A stretch of DNA of 64,000 nt from Oscillospiraceae bacterium (GCA_020025575.1 JAHHRW010000004.1:122412-186411), one strand, 5' to 3'. Positions 34,651 through 44,314 are shown, counted from the first letter of the stretch. Translations and numbers: made by a program. Notes: generated by a model not told the origin, from the letters alone.

Positions 34651-37020
34651 ATGAGTTTACAAAAGTATCGTTTGCGTGAGGTAGCGTCGGATTTCGGCAC
34701 CACTCCCAAGGAGATTTCTGAGATTGTGGGAAATTACTTTGAAAAGCCCAAGTCTAACACACAGGTTTTGACCGATGAGGAGCTGAATGTGGTTTTTGAC
34801 TGCATGACACAGAAACATCACATTGATTCTCTGGAGCAGGTCTATGCAGTTCAGCCTAAGGAAACCGTCAAAGAGGCTCCTAAGGCGCCCGCGGCAAAGC
34901 CTGCACAAAATCACAATAATAATCAGCAGGGAAGACAGGAGAATCGTCCTGCCCAGAGACCTGCACAGAATAACCAGACTTCTAACCAGAACCGGAATGA
35001 CAACAAGTCTGCAAAGACACAAGAGCCTGAGCGTAAGCGTGAGCGCCGGGTTGTTGACACTTCTGCGGTTCAGGTGAACTCTGCCCGTTTTGATGACCGG
35101 GTGGACAGCCTGATTTCTGAGCGTGCTCAGAACTTTACCGGCGGCAAGCAGCGTATTGGCGGCGGCAAAAAGCAGCAGAACAAGCGCGACAACAAGTTCA
35201 AGGGCAACAAGGCTCGCAATGAAGAGCAGGAGAAGATGCGCCGTCTGCAGATGGAGGTTGCCCGCAAGGCTCCTCTGACGGTTAAGATTCCCGATGAAAT
35301 CACCGTCGGCGAATTGGCTAGCCGCATGAAGAAGACTGCTGGTGAAGTCATTAAGCTTCTGCTGAAGAATGGCGTTATGGCTGCAATTAACCAGACCATT
35401 GACTTTGACACCGCAGAGTTCATCGCAACGGAAATGGGCTGCAAGGTGGAGAAAGAAGTCACCATCACCATTGAAGAACGAATCATCGACGATCATGTGG
35501 ATACGGCAGAAGAGCTGGAAAGCCGCGCTCCTGTTGTGGTTGTCATGGGTCACGTTGACCACGGCAAGACCTCTACCCTGGATGCGATCCGCCAGACCAA
35601 TGTTACCTCTGGCGAGGCCGGCGGTATTACCCAGCACATCGGTGCCTACACCGTTGAGCTGAACGGTCTGCCCATCACCTTCCTGGATACCCCGGGTCAC
35701 GCAGCCTTTACTTCCATGCGTGCTCGTGGCGCAAGATGTACGGATATTGCGATTCTGGTGGTTGCTGCCGACGACGGCATCATGCCCCAGACCGTTGAAT
35801 CCATCAACCATGCCAAGGCAGCAGGTGTTCCCATCATCGTTGCTGTGAACAAGATGGATAAGCCCACCGCCAATCCTGAAAAAGTCAAGCAGCAGCTGAC
35901 CGAATACGACCTGATTCCGGAAGAATGGGGTGGCGATACCATCATCTGTCCCATTTCTGCTAAGACCAGAATGGGTCTGGATAATCTGTTGGAGATGGTT
36001 CTGCTGACTGCTGAAATGCAGGAGCTGAAGGCCAACCCCAACCGTCGCGCAAAGGGTACCGTTATCGAGGCTCGTCTGGACAAGAACCGCGGTCCTATTG
36101 CAACCCTGCTGGTGCAGAATGGTACCCTGAAACAGGGTGACATCATCATTGCAGGTACCGCAGTGGGCCGTGTCCGTGTGATGACCAACGATAAGGGCCG
36201 CACGGTTAAGACTGCGGGTCCCTCCATGCCCGTGGAGATTACCGGTCTTGCAGATGTTCCCTCTCCCGGTGATGAGTTCAATGCGGTTACCGATGAGCGC
36301 ATGGCCCGTGAGCTGGTTGAGCAGCGCCGTCAGGCTGAAAAGGATGCGGCTGCCAATGCCATGAGCAAGGTCACTCTGGATAACTTGTTTGCGAAGATGC
36401 AGGAAGGTGAGATGAAGGAACTGCCTCTGATCGTCAAGGCTGATGTTCAGGGTTCTGCAGAAGCACTGAAGGCATCCTTGGAGAAAATTTCCAATGAGGA
36501 AGTCCGTGTTAAGGTCATCCATACCGGCGTGGGCGCAATCAATGAATCTGATATTCTGCTTGCCTCCACTGCAGGTGCAATCATTGTCGGATTCAATGTC
36601 CGTCCTGATGCAGCTGCTCAGGCAAGCGGCCAGCGTGCAAATGTGGATATGCGTTTTTACCGTGTCATTTATGATGCCATCGATGAAATCGAATCTGCAA
36701 TGAAGGGCATGCTGGATCCCAAGTTTGAGGAAGTTGTGATCGGCCACGCAGAAGTCCGCATGACCTACAAGGTCAGTGCAATCGGTACCATTGCCGGTTG
36801 TATGGTTAAGGATGGTAAGGTCACTCGTGATGCTCAGGTTCGTGTCCTGCGTGATAACATCGTGATTCATCAGGGCGAGGTCGGTTCCTTGCAGAGATTT
36901 AAGGATGCTGTTAAGGAAGTCACAGCCGGCTATGAGTGCGGCATGAGTATCCTGAAGTTCAATGACATCAAGGAAGGCGACATTTTCGAGTGCTTCGCCA
37001 TGCAGGAAATCAAGAGATAA
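34651..37020 (+). CDS. infB: Translation initiation factor IF-2
   Basis: GTPase that delivers initiator tRNA. 789 residues from ATG 34651, chosen for GGAGGTG ahead; a start at 34630 would overlap this site. An N-terminal domain is followed by a Gln/Asn/Arg-rich linker (about 75-200), then the IF2_N part and the GTPase domain: G1 GHVDHGKTS, G2 GGITQHIGAY, G3 DTPGHAAF, G4 NKMD, G5 SAKT. Domains II to IV close the chain. A stable hairpin follows the stop. Confidence 0.97.
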   Translation: MSLQKYRLREVASDFGTTPKEISEIVGNYFEKPKSNTQVLTDEELNVVFDCMTQKHHIDSLEQVYAVQPKETVKEAPKAPAAKPAQNHNNNQQGRQENRPAQRPAQNNQTSNQNRNDNKSAKTQEPERKRERRVVDTSAVQVNSARFDDRVDSLISERAQNFTGGKQRIGGGKKQQNKRDNKFKGNKARNEEQEKMRRLQMEVARKAPLTVKIPDEITVGELASRMKKTAGEVIKLLLKNGVMAAINQTIDFDTAEFIATEMGCKVEKEVTITIEERIIDDHVDTAEELESRAPVVVVMGHVDHGKTSTLDAIRQTNVTSGEAGGITQHIGAYTVELNGLPITFLDTPGHAAFTSMRARGARCTDIAILVVAADDGIMPQTVESINHAKAAGVPIIVAVNKMDKPTANPEKVKQQLTEYDLIPEEWGGDTIICPISAKTRMGLDNLLEMVLLTAEMQELKANPNRRAKGTVIEARLDKNRGPIATLLVQNGTLKQGDIIIAGTAVGRVRVMTNDKGRTVKTAGPSMPVEITGLADVPSPGDEFNAVTDERMARELVEQRRQAEKDAAANAMSKVTLDNLFAKMQEGEMKELPLIVKADVQGSAEALKASLEKISNEEVRVKVIHTGVGAINESDILLASTAGAIIVGFNVRPDAAAQASGQRANVDMRFYRVIYDAIDEIESAMKGMLDPKFEEVVIGHAEVRMTYKVSAIGTIAGCMVKDGKVTRDAQVRVLRDNIVIHQGEVGSLQRFKDAVKEVTAGYECGMSILKFNDIKEGDIFECFAMQEIKR

Positions 37021-37026
37021 CGGTAT

Positions 37027-37058
37027 CCCCGCTGTGCCGCTTCAGCGGTACGGCGGGG
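37027..37058 (+). terminator. Hairpin between infB and rbfA
   Basis: CCCCGC / GCGGGG stem with inner GCCGCT / AGCGGT pairs, then TTTGCTTTTT. In the middle of a conserved operon it probably acts as a partial terminator. Confidence 0.7.
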
Positions 37059-37094
37059 TTTGCTTTTTATGATGAAGATTAGGAGGAGTAAAAT

Positions 37095-37469
37095 ATGGCA
37101 TCGAATCGAATTGGACGGATCAATGAAGAGATTCAGCGTGAATTGTCTGATCTGCTGCGCAACTTGAAAGATCCCAGAGTTCAGAATACCATGATCTCCA
37201 TTACCCGTGTTGAGACAACACCAGACCTTCGCTGGGCGAAGGTTTATGTCAGCTTTCTGGAAGAGGATCGAGCCAAGGATGCAATTAAGGGGCTCAAGTC
37301 TGCCGGCGGTTATCTGCGCCGGGAACTGGGCAGAGCATTGCAGCTGCGCTATACCCCTGAACTGCAGTGGGCACTGGATGATTCCATCACCTACGGCGCA
37401 AAGATGCTCAAGCTGATTAACTCTTTGGATTGTGGGGAATCTGGCGATGAAGGAACTGACGAGAACTGA
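37095..37469 (+). CDS. rbfA: 30S ribosome-binding factor RbfA
   Basis: Cold-adaptation and 16S maturation factor of 124 residues. The KH-like fold shows RINEEIQRELSDLLRN at the start and KVYVSFLEEDRAKDA, then RYTPELQWALDDS with the usual PEL bend. Its end overlaps the next gene by 23 bases. AGGAGG precedes the start. Confidence 0.95.
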   Translation: MASNRIGRINEEIQRELSDLLRNLKDPRVQNTMISITRVETTPDLRWAKVYVSFLEEDRAKDAIKGLKSAGGYLRRELGRALQLRYTPELQWALDDSITYGAKMLKLINSLDCGESGDEGTDEN

Positions 37470-38403
37470 GGCTGCGGAATTTCTGCGCAGCCATGACAAT
37501 TATTGCATTCTGACCCACCGACGTCCCGATGGCGATACCCTTGGGTCTGCGGCGGCTCTGTGCCGAGGTTTGCGGACCATCGGAAAGAATGCATATATTT
37601 TAGAAAACCCTGAAATCACGGATAAATATCGCAATTTGCACGATGGGTTGACCGAAACAATGTGCCAGGCTGATGCAACGGTTGTTAGCGTGGACGTGGC
37701 GTCAGAGAAACTTTTGAATGCTGAATTTGCGGCGCTGCTTCCCCGGTTGGAACTGCTGATTGATCACCACGGATCCAATACGTACTTCGCACCGCAGGGA
37801 ATTGTGGATGCAGGCAGCGCTGCTTGTGGTGAGCTGGTTTATGATATCCTGATGGAACTGGGCGTGGAAATGGACAAGTCTACGGCAGAGGCATTATATA
37901 CGGCCATTACTGCGGATACTGGCTGTTTCCGTTATTCCAACACCACGGCTCATACGCTGCGTACAGCAGCGGCCTGTTTGGAAGCAGGGGCTGATACCTA
38001 TCGGATCAATAAGGCCTTGTTTGAGACAAATCGGATGTCCAGATTGAAGATGGAGGCATACCTTGCACAGCATCTGGAGCTGCATGCCAATGGAACCATT
38101 GCTTTGGCTTTGATTCCGCTGGAGGCAGAGCACGAGTGCGGTGTGGGGGAGGACGACATGGAGAGCATTTCCAACTTTGCCCGCAATGTAGAAGGGGTCC
38201 AGCTGGCGGTGACATTCCGGACAGATAAGACTGGTGCAACCAAGCTGTCTGTTCGCAGTGCACCGGGGTATGATGCGTCCAAAGTTTGTGCTGCGCTGGG
38301 CGGTGGTGGTCATGTGGCGGCTGCCGGAGCAAGGGTCGAATGCGGCCAGACCGAGGCCCGTGAGAAAATCCTGGAGATTTTATCCCAGCAGGGATACCTA
38401 TAA
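37447..38403 (+). CDS. nrnA: DHH-family phosphoesterase, NrnA type
   Basis: Bifunctional nano-RNase and pAp phosphatase, 318 residues. DHH motifs: RRPDGDTLGS near residue 27, DVAS, and DHHGSN; the DHHA1 domain ends with GGGGHVAAAG. ATG 37447 overlaps rbfA and follows GGGGAA. Gene order rbfA-nrnA-truB is the classic Firmicutes one, so the name is well supported. Confidence 0.93.
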   Translation: MKELTRTEAAEFLRSHDNYCILTHRRPDGDTLGSAAALCRGLRTIGKNAYILENPEITDKYRNLHDGLTETMCQADATVVSVDVASEKLLNAEFAALLPRLELLIDHHGSNTYFAPQGIVDAGSAACGELVYDILMELGVEMDKSTAEALYTAITADTGCFRYSNTTAHTLRTAAACLEAGADTYRINKALFETNRMSRLKMEAYLAQHLELHANGTIALALIPLEAEHECGVGEDDMESISNFARNVEGVQLAVTFRTDKTGATKLSVRSAPGYDASKVCAALGGGGHVAAAGARVECGQTEAREKILEILSQQGYL

Positions 38404-38413
38404 GAGAAAGATA

Positions 38414-38446
38414 AAAGCGGCGTCATTTCCTTGTCGACGCCGCTTT
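38414..38446 (+). terminator. Hairpin between nrnA and truB
   Basis: AAAGCGGCGTC / GACGCCGCTTT stem right in front of the truB ribosome site, with only TTTCTCC after it. It may limit read-through or protect an mRNA end. Confidence 0.65.
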
Positions 38447-38466
38447 CTCCAGAAAGGAGATAGACA

Positions 38467-39342
38467 ATGGCAAACGGAATTATTTCCATTGATAAGCCAC
38501 AGGGGTGGACCAGTCAGGATGTTACGGCCCGGCTCAGGCGCGTCTTCAATACCCGCAGAATCGGGCACGGCGGAACCCTTGACCCTATGGCTACCGGGGT
38601 TCTGCCGGTATTTGTCGGCAGAGCAACCCGGGGTGTGGAGTTTTTTGAACATGCACAGAAAATCTATGAGGCAACCCTGCGTCTGGGCATCGCAACCGAT
38701 ACAGAAGATATAACCGGTACCGTGCTGGAAGAAAAAACGGTTGCCATTACGGAAGCGGAATTTCTAAAAGTTCTTGAGCAGTTCAGGGGGGAGATTATGC
38801 AGGTTCCGCCCATGTATTCTGCGCTGAAGGTCAATGGGAAAAAGCTCTATGACCTTGCAAGAGCAGGGAAAGAAGTGGAGCGCCAGCCCCGCCCAATTAC
38901 CATTTATGAGCTGGAATGCTTGGCGTTTTCTGGAAATGAGGCAAAACTTCGGGTGCACTGTTCCAAGGGAACCTATATCCGCACGCTTTGCAAGGATATT
39001 GGTCTGGCGCTGGGCTGTGGCGGCTGCATGGCGGCGCTGCGCAGAGTACAGGCAGGCGAGTACACCATTGCAGATTCTGTTTCACTGGAACAGCTGCTGC
39101 CTGAATCTGAGCAGGGGATGGAAGTGGAACATTATCTAAAGCCTGTGGATTCTATGTTTGCATCCTATCCGGCAATCACATTGACCCCTAATCAAACCAA
39201 GCGTGTCCGCAATGGAAATTCCTTTTCCCATACGGCAGAGCCGGGCAAATACCGTCTTTACAGCGATGGTGGAGAATTTTTGGCATTGGCACAGATACAA
39301 GATGGCGTTATGTCAACCATAAAGAGTTTTTTTGAGGTTTAA
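38467..39342 (+). CDS. truB: tRNA pseudouridine-55 synthase
   Basis: Makes the universal pseudouridine 55 in the T-loop. 291 residues, with catalytic Asp in GGTLDPMATGVLP near residue 40 and the sequence YSALKVNGKKLYDLAR. A C-terminal PUA-like segment (FSHTAEPGKYRLYSDG) follows. AAAGGAGATAGACA precedes the start. ribF begins six bases after its stop. Confidence 0.96.
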   Translation: MANGIISIDKPQGWTSQDVTARLRRVFNTRRIGHGGTLDPMATGVLPVFVGRATRGVEFFEHAQKIYEATLRLGIATDTEDITGTVLEEKTVAITEAEFLKVLEQFRGEIMQVPPMYSALKVNGKKLYDLARAGKEVERQPRPITIYELECLAFSGNEAKLRVHCSKGTYIRTLCKDIGLALGCGGCMAALRRVQAGEYTIADSVSLEQLLPESEQGMEVEHYLKPVDSMFASYPAITLTPNQTKRVRNGNSFSHTAEPGKYRLYSDGGEFLALAQIQDGVMSTIKSFFEV

Positions 39343-39348
39343 TCGACG

Positions 39349-40272
39349 ATGATAGATGAGAGAATCATTGCATTGGGCTTTTTTGATGGAGTCCACAGGG
39401 GACATGGACAGCTGCTTGCACAATGCAGAAAAATGGCGGATACCCACCACTGCAAGGCTGCGGCTGTAACGTTTTCCAACCATCCCGATGGTCTGGTATT
39501 CGGAAAAAGCCCGGAACTAATTAACTCGGACGCAGATCGGGCTTTGTTGATGCAGAGAAAATATGGAATCGATGAAATCCTGATGCTGCCATTTGACGAG
39601 AAAATGATGAATATGCCCTGGAGAGATTTCTTTGACATGCTGTGTCGGGAGTATGGAGCGGCAGGTGTTGTCTGTGGTCACGATTTCTGTTTCGGCGCAA
39701 GGGGCGAGGGAAATGCTCGGAGCCTTCAGCAGGTGTGCTCAGAAATAGGAATTCCATGTGTGGTGATTCCTGAGCAAAAGCATGATGGGATCACCATCTC
39801 ATCTACCTATATTCGGGGCCTTCTGCAAGCGGGGAATGTGGAGCAGGCAGCGGAATTTCTGGGACATTATCATATGATGAGTGGCAGGGTGATCTCTGGC
39901 AGAAAATTAGGAAGAACCCTTGGAATTCCTACAGCAAACATTGCGCCCAAAGAAGGATTGGTGGAGCTAAGGCATGGTGTCTATGCCTGCCGTGTTCATT
40001 TAGAAGGTGGGTATTATATGGCGGTCACCAATGTGGGAAACCGCCCAACGGTAAACGGTCACCATGTGACCATTGAACCGTGGATTCTGGATTTTGACGG
40101 AGACCTGTATGGGAAAGATCTGCGACTGAGCTTTCACAGATTCCTCAGACCAGAGCAAAAGTTTGCATCATTGGACGAATTGAAGGCGGCAATTGGTGCA
40201 GACGCTATAAAGACAAGGGATTATTTTTGCGACCTGAACCTGGATAAATGCAAAATTATGGACGTTATTTGA
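39349..40272 (+). CDS. ribF: Bifunctional riboflavin kinase/FAD synthetase
   Basis: Makes FMN and FAD. 307 residues: adenylyltransferase domain with ALGFFDGVHRGHGQLL at the start and the strand ISSTYIRGLLQAGN, followed by the riboflavin kinase domain (about 180-300) with GRTLGIPTANIAP and the typical VTNVGNRPT. Start ATG 39349 is very close to truB and has a weak ribosome site, suggesting coupling. Confidence 0.96.
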   Translation: MIDERIIALGFFDGVHRGHGQLLAQCRKMADTHHCKAAAVTFSNHPDGLVFGKSPELINSDADRALLMQRKYGIDEILMLPFDEKMMNMPWRDFFDMLCREYGAAGVVCGHDFCFGARGEGNARSLQQVCSEIGIPCVVIPEQKHDGITISSTYIRGLLQAGNVEQAAEFLGHYHMMSGRVISGRKLGRTLGIPTANIAPKEGLVELRHGVYACRVHLEGGYYMAVTNVGNRPTVNGHHVTIEPWILDFDGDLYGKDLRLSFHRFLRPEQKFASLDELKAAIGADAIKTRDYFCDLNLDKCKIMDVI

Positions 40273-40281
40273 AAGTTTGGC

Positions 40282-40310
40282 TTTACTTTTTGCAAAATGC
40301 GTGATATGAT
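40282..40310 (+). promoter_or_regulatory. rpsO promoter
   Basis: TTTACT (40282-40287), 17 bases, TATGAT (40305-40310). The leader of about 115 bases before rpsO holds GCTAGAC / GTCTGGC and other pairs, so it may carry an S15 binding site. Confidence 0.6.
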
Positions 40311-40432
40311 ATCTAAGCTAGACACGTCTGGCATATTGAACGCCCGCTGCTCAGTTCTGGGAGAAGACCGTAACGGTATTCCACTGACCCCTACTTAGCT
40401 TCTGGGTAATATTTTGAAAGGTGGAAATCACT

Positions 40433-40699
40433 ATGATTCTGAAGGAAAAGAAGACTCAGGTTATCCTGGAAAACGCTACTCATGAGGGCGACACCGGTTC
40501 TCCCGAGGTTCAGATCGCTATCCTGACCGCTCGTATCAACGAGCTGACCGATCATCTGCGTGTGCACAAGCATGACAACCACTCTCGTCGTGGCCTGCTG
40601 ATGATGGTTGGTAAGCGCCGCAACCTGCTGGACTACCTGGCACGCAAGGACATCAACCGTTACCGTGCTATCATCGCTAAGCTGGGTATCCGTAAGTAA
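40433..40699 (+). CDS. rpsO: 30S ribosomal protein S15
   Basis: 88-residue primary 16S-binding protein, with the family core GDTGSPEVQIAILTARI and DNHSRRGLLMMVGKRRNLLDYL. ATG 40433 follows AAAGGTGG by nine bases; an upstream GTG at 40421 would use part of that site and is rejected. It has its own promoter and terminator, and pnp follows, as in most bacteria. Confidence 0.98.
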   Translation: MILKEKKTQVILENATHEGDTGSPEVQIAILTARINELTDHLRVHKHDNHSRRGLLMMVGKRRNLLDYLARKDINRYRAIIAKLGIRK

Positions 40700-40707
40700 G
40701 ATCTTTC

Positions 40708-40735
40708 AGAAGGGCGACGGGTACCGTCGCCCTTT
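40708..40735 (+). terminator. rpsO terminator
   Basis: AAGGGCGACGG / CCGTCGCCCTT palindrome followed by TTT, nine bases past rpsO. Confidence 0.8.
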
Positions 40736-40863
40736 TCGCAAATCCACTGGAAAATAACAATTCGGGAGTTCCTTTAGCAGTTGAAAGGGTTGCTGAACCT
40801 TCGGCAGTCGTTTCAAGTGCTAAACCTCCCGGCAATATTCTAAAATTACTAGGAGGTAAACCA

Positions 40864-42990
40864 ATGATTACTCGTAAGAAGTACCCCAATCATCGTGTCT
40901 ATGAGACCGAAATCGGTGGCCGCACCTTTACCGTGGAAACCGGCAAGGTCGCAGAGCTGGCGAATGCTGAATGCATCTGCCGTTACGGCGATACCGTTGT
41001 TCTGGTCACTTGCACTTGCAACCCCATCCCTAAGGCTGGCATTGACTACTTCCCTCTGACCATCGAGTTTGAGGAAAGAATGTATTCTGTGGGTCGTATT
41101 CCCGGCTCCTTTAACCGCCGTGAGGGCAAGCCCTCTGAGCGCGGCATCCTGAACAGCCGTATCATCGACCGTCCGATGCGTCCTCTGTTCGATGAGGAAC
41201 TGCGTAACGATACCGTGGTTACCTGCACGGTTTTGGCAAACGATTATGAAAACCCCGTCGAGATCGTTGCATCTCTGGGTGCATCCATTGCCATCGCATC
41301 TTCCGATGTGCCCTGGAACGGACCCGTTGCAACCACCAATGTTGCATATGTCAATGGTGAGTATGTGATTAACCCCTCTGCAGAGCAGCGTGAAGCCTGC
41401 GACTGTTTCGTCTGCATCGCCTCCACCTTTGAGAAGGTTGTCATGATCGAGACTGAGGCAAACGAGGCTCCTGAGAACATCGTTTATGAGTGCATCCGTG
41501 TTGCGCACGAAACCAATATGGAGATCGTTAAGTTCATCAATGGCATCGTTGCTGAAATTGGCAAGCCTAAGTTTACCTTTGAAAAGGCAGCTGTCAACCA
41601 TGACCTGCTGAACGACCTGATGGAGTACGGCATGGATCAGATTGAGCATGCTCTGGACACTGACGACAAGAATGTCCGTGAGGAGCGCCTGACCGCAGCT
41701 CGTCTGGACTTTGCCGAGAAGTTCGGCGAAAAGTACGAGGACTTTGAGACTCATATCGAGGTCTGCCTGTACAAGATGCAGAAGAAGGTTGTTAAGAAGT
41801 GGCTGCTGCAGGGCAAGCGTGTTGATGGCCGTGGCATGGACGAGATTCGTCCCCTGGATGCCGAGGTCGGTCTGCTGCCCAGAGTGCATGGTTCCGGTCT
41901 GTTCTCCCGTGGTCAGACCCAGGTTCTGTCCATCTGTACCCTGAACACACTGTCTGCTGCTCAGAAACTGGATACCATCTATCCGGAAGAAAGCAAGCGT
42001 TATATCCACCACTATAACTTCCCCTCTTTCTCTACTGGTGAAGCTCGTGCAGCCCGTTCTACCTCTCGCCGTGAAATTGGTCACGGTGCTCTGGCAGAGA
42101 AGGCTCTGCTGCCTGTGATTCCCTCTGTGGAAGAGTTCCCCTATGCAATTCGTGTGGTCAGCGAGGTTCTGTCCTCCAACGGCTCCACCTCTCAGGGCTC
42201 TATCTGCGGCTCTACCCTGGCTCTGATGGATGCTGGTGTGCCCATTAAGCGTCCTGTTGCTGGTATTTCCTGCGGCCTTATTTCCGATCAGGAGACTGGT
42301 GAGTGGAGAACCTTCACCGATATTCAGGGTGTTGAGGACTTCCACGGCGAGATGGACTTCAAGGTTGCTGGTACTTCCGAAGGTATCACTGCAATTCAGA
42401 TGGACCTGAAGAATAAGGGCCTGACCATGGAAATTATTGCAGATGCCCTGGAGCGTTGCCGCAAGGCTCGTATGGAGATCCTGGACGAAGTCATGCTGCC
42501 CTGTATTTCTGAACCCCGTGCAGAGGTTTCCGAGTTTGCTCCCAAGATGCTGTCTCTGAAGATTCCTGTGGAGAAAATCCGTGAGGTTATCGGTTCCGGC
42601 GGTAAGACCATTCAGAAGATCTGTGCTGAGACAGGTGCTAAGGTGGATATTGATGATGATGGTTCTGTCTTCATTTCCGCCGTTGACTCTGCTGCTGCTT
42701 ACGCTGCAAAGAAGATGGTGGATGATATCTGCTTTGTTCCCGAGGTTGGCAAGCTGTACTACGGCAAGGTTGTTCGCATCCTGCCCATCGGTGCTTTCGT
42801 TGAGATTGCTCCCGGCCATGACGGCATGGTTCACATCTCCAAGCTGGAGAATCGCCGTGTTGAAAAGGTCGAGGATGTTCTGAATCTGGGTGATATGACC
42901 TGGGTCAAGTTCATGGGCTTTGACGAGAAGGGCCGTGCAAACTTCAGCCGTCGTGACGCACTGAAGGAAATGGCTGGCGAAGGCAAGTAA
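40864..42990 (+). CDS. pnp: Polyribonucleotide nucleotidyltransferase
   Basis: Phosphorolytic 3'-5' exonuclease of 708 residues. Two RNase PH repeats: one with MTIEFEERMYSVGRIPGSFNRREG-like core near 60, the other with RSTSRREIGHGALAEKAL near 395 and the catalytic SNGSTSQGSICGS. KH domain (REVIGSGGKTIQKI, about 580) and S1 domain (YYGKVVRILPIGAFVEIAPG, about 635-705) end it. AGGAGGTAAACC precedes the start. Strong codon bias toward highly expressed genes is visible. Confidence 0.97.
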   Translation: MITRKKYPNHRVYETEIGGRTFTVETGKVAELANAECICRYGDTVVLVTCTCNPIPKAGIDYFPLTIEFEERMYSVGRIPGSFNRREGKPSERGILNSRIIDRPMRPLFDEELRNDTVVTCTVLANDYENPVEIVASLGASIAIASSDVPWNGPVATTNVAYVNGEYVINPSAEQREACDCFVCIASTFEKVVMIETEANEAPENIVYECIRVAHETNMEIVKFINGIVAEIGKPKFTFEKAAVNHDLLNDLMEYGMDQIEHALDTDDKNVREERLTAARLDFAEKFGEKYEDFETHIEVCLYKMQKKVVKKWLLQGKRVDGRGMDEIRPLDAEVGLLPRVHGSGLFSRGQTQVLSICTLNTLSAAQKLDTIYPEESKRYIHHYNFPSFSTGEARAARSTSRREIGHGALAEKALLPVIPSVEEFPYAIRVVSEVLSSNGSTSQGSICGSTLALMDAGVPIKRPVAGISCGLISDQETGEWRTFTDIQGVEDFHGEMDFKVAGTSEGITAIQMDLKNKGLTMEIIADALERCRKARMEILDEVMLPCISEPRAEVSEFAPKMLSLKIPVEKIREVIGSGGKTIQKICAETGAKVDIDDDGSVFISAVDSAAAYAAKKMVDDICFVPEVGKLYYGKVVRILPIGAFVEIAPGHDGMVHISKLENRRVEKVEDVLNLGDMTWVKFMGFDEKGRANFSRRDALKEMAGEGK

Positions 42991-43002
42991 TGGAATAACA
43001 AT

Positions 43003-43041
43003 AAAAGGCTGTTGATGAATGTTTCATCAACAGCCTTTTTT
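43003..43041 (+). terminator. pnp terminator
   Basis: AAAAGGCTGTTGATGAA / TTCATCAACAGCCTTTT stem with a T-run, closing the ribosome/RNA operon. Confidence 0.92.
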
Positions 43042-43053
43042 GCATGTATTTGG

Positions 43054-43650
43054 TTAATTCATCGAAAATAGGATTCCGACCAGGGCGGAGCCAACAATAA
43101 AAACGATTGGATGTAAGTCCTTTGTTTTTTTGACTTTGTTTGTTAGAAACCACAGTACGCCCGCAAGGACCCATCCTTTCCAGTTTAAGATAGAAAAGCC
43201 CTTGCCCCAATCAAATTGATAGAAGAGTGTGGAGAGTGCAACGCTGATGCCAGATGCAGCAATCAGAGCGGTAGAGGCGGGCCTCAGTCCATAAAACGCG
43301 CTGTTTACATAAGAATTGTTCCGAAAACTTCTCAAAACAGATGCAATGATCAAAATAATGATGATGGATGGGGTTACCAGACCCAGTGTGGCTGCAATAG
43401 CGCCAAGAATGGCACTGGCAACATGTCCGGACTGCATTCCAGTGGTGAACCCAACATAAGTGGCCATGTTGACACCGATCGGTCCCGGTGTGGATTCGCT
43501 CACGGCAATCATGTTGGCAAGGTCGCTGTGGCTAAACCATCCGGTAGCATCAGACATCTCATATAGGAAGGGGATGGTTGCCATGCCGCCGCCGACTGCG
43601 AAAAGGCCCGTACGAAAGAATCGGACAAACAGCTCGAGTAATATCAGCAT
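43054..43650 (-). CDS. Chromate transporter-type protein, second half
   Basis: 198 residues with about six membrane segments, one CHR domain: FRTGLFAVGGGMATIPFLYEM and SESTPGPIGVNMATYVGF are the family sequences. In many Firmicutes the ChrA protein is split in two adjacent genes, and here this one overlaps its partner by seven bases. The substrate may be chromate or another oxyanion; in gut anaerobes a chromate role is unproven. Confidence 0.88.
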   Translation of the reverse strand: MLILLELFVRFFRTGLFAVGGGMATIPFLYEMSDATGWFSHSDLANMIAVSESTPGPIGVNMATYVGFTTGMQSGHVASAILGAIAATLGLVTPSIIIILIIASVLRSFRNNSYVNSAFYGLRPASTALIAASGISVALSTLFYQFDWGKGFSILNWKGWVLAGVLWFLTNKVKKTKDLHPIVFIVGSALVGILFSMN

Positions 43651-44189
43651 TTCTTTTTACCTCCCACATTCTGTAATACAATGCCTGCTACGGCAGCAAG
43701 GATTACAAATACAACAGGACTGACAGGGGTAAACAGACTGCCCAAGGCTACTATACAGAAAATCATGAAGGTAGACGTGTCGACAACTGCCTTTTTGAAT
43801 AGTTTTGTTACGGCATTCAGAATCAGGATGCACACGCATACCCGGATTCCGGCGAAGGCGTGCTGTACCCAGGCCAGGTGGGAAAATACCTCAATGATTC
43901 CTGCCAGCAGCGATATAATCACCAGGGAAGGGAATACCATGCCCAGCGTTGCGAAAATGCCGCCTGAGATTCCTTTATTTTTTTGCCCAATGAAAGTCGC
44001 GGTGTTAATGGCGATGATACCGGGAGTACACTGCCCGATGGCAAAATAATCCATCACTTCTTCTTCCGTTGCCCAGTGCTTGTGATCTACAATTTCCCGT
44101 TGTAGGATGGGTAGCATAGCATATCCGCCACCAAAGGTCATAACGCCCACTTTTGCAAAGGTCACAAATAAATCTAACAAGTTATTCAT
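43644..44189 (-). CDS. Chromate transporter-type protein, first half
   Basis: 181 residues, one CHR domain with AKVGVMTFGGGYAMLPILQREIV and IGQCTPGIIAINTATFIG. ATG 44189 is chosen for the AGGAGGATTAC ahead; earlier in-frame ATGs have no such site. It pairs with the following gene to form a heterodimeric transporter. Confidence 0.88.
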   Translation of the reverse strand: MNNLLDLFVTFAKVGVMTFGGGYAMLPILQREIVDHKHWATEEEVMDYFAIGQCTPGIIAINTATFIGQKNKGISGGIFATLGMVFPSLVIISLLAGIIEVFSHLAWVQHAFAGIRVCVCILILNAVTKLFKKAVVDTSTFMIFCIVALGSLFTPVSPVVFVILAAVAGIVLQNVGGKKKC

Positions 44190-44240
44190 GTAATCCTCCT
44201 GAATAGAAATAGGTTTACAATTTGGATTGGTGTTATAAAT

Positions 44241-44281
44241 AAACGCTGGTTTCGACAAATGAATCATCGAAACCAGCGTTG
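44241..44281 (-). terminator. Terminator after the VanW gene
   Basis: AACGCTGGTTTCGA / TCGAAACCAGCGTT, 14-base stem, then TTTATTTAT on the minus strand. Confidence 0.85.
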
Positions 44282-44314
44282 CCGAATGAAATTACCGACT
44301 GTGATTGGAGTGCA

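Noticed and set aside
34657..36870. 737-codon open frame opposite infB
   Set aside because: Antisense shadow; IF-2 is certain on the plus strand.
40849..42834. 661-codon open frame opposite pnp
   Set aside because: Antisense shadow of PNPase with no supporting signals.
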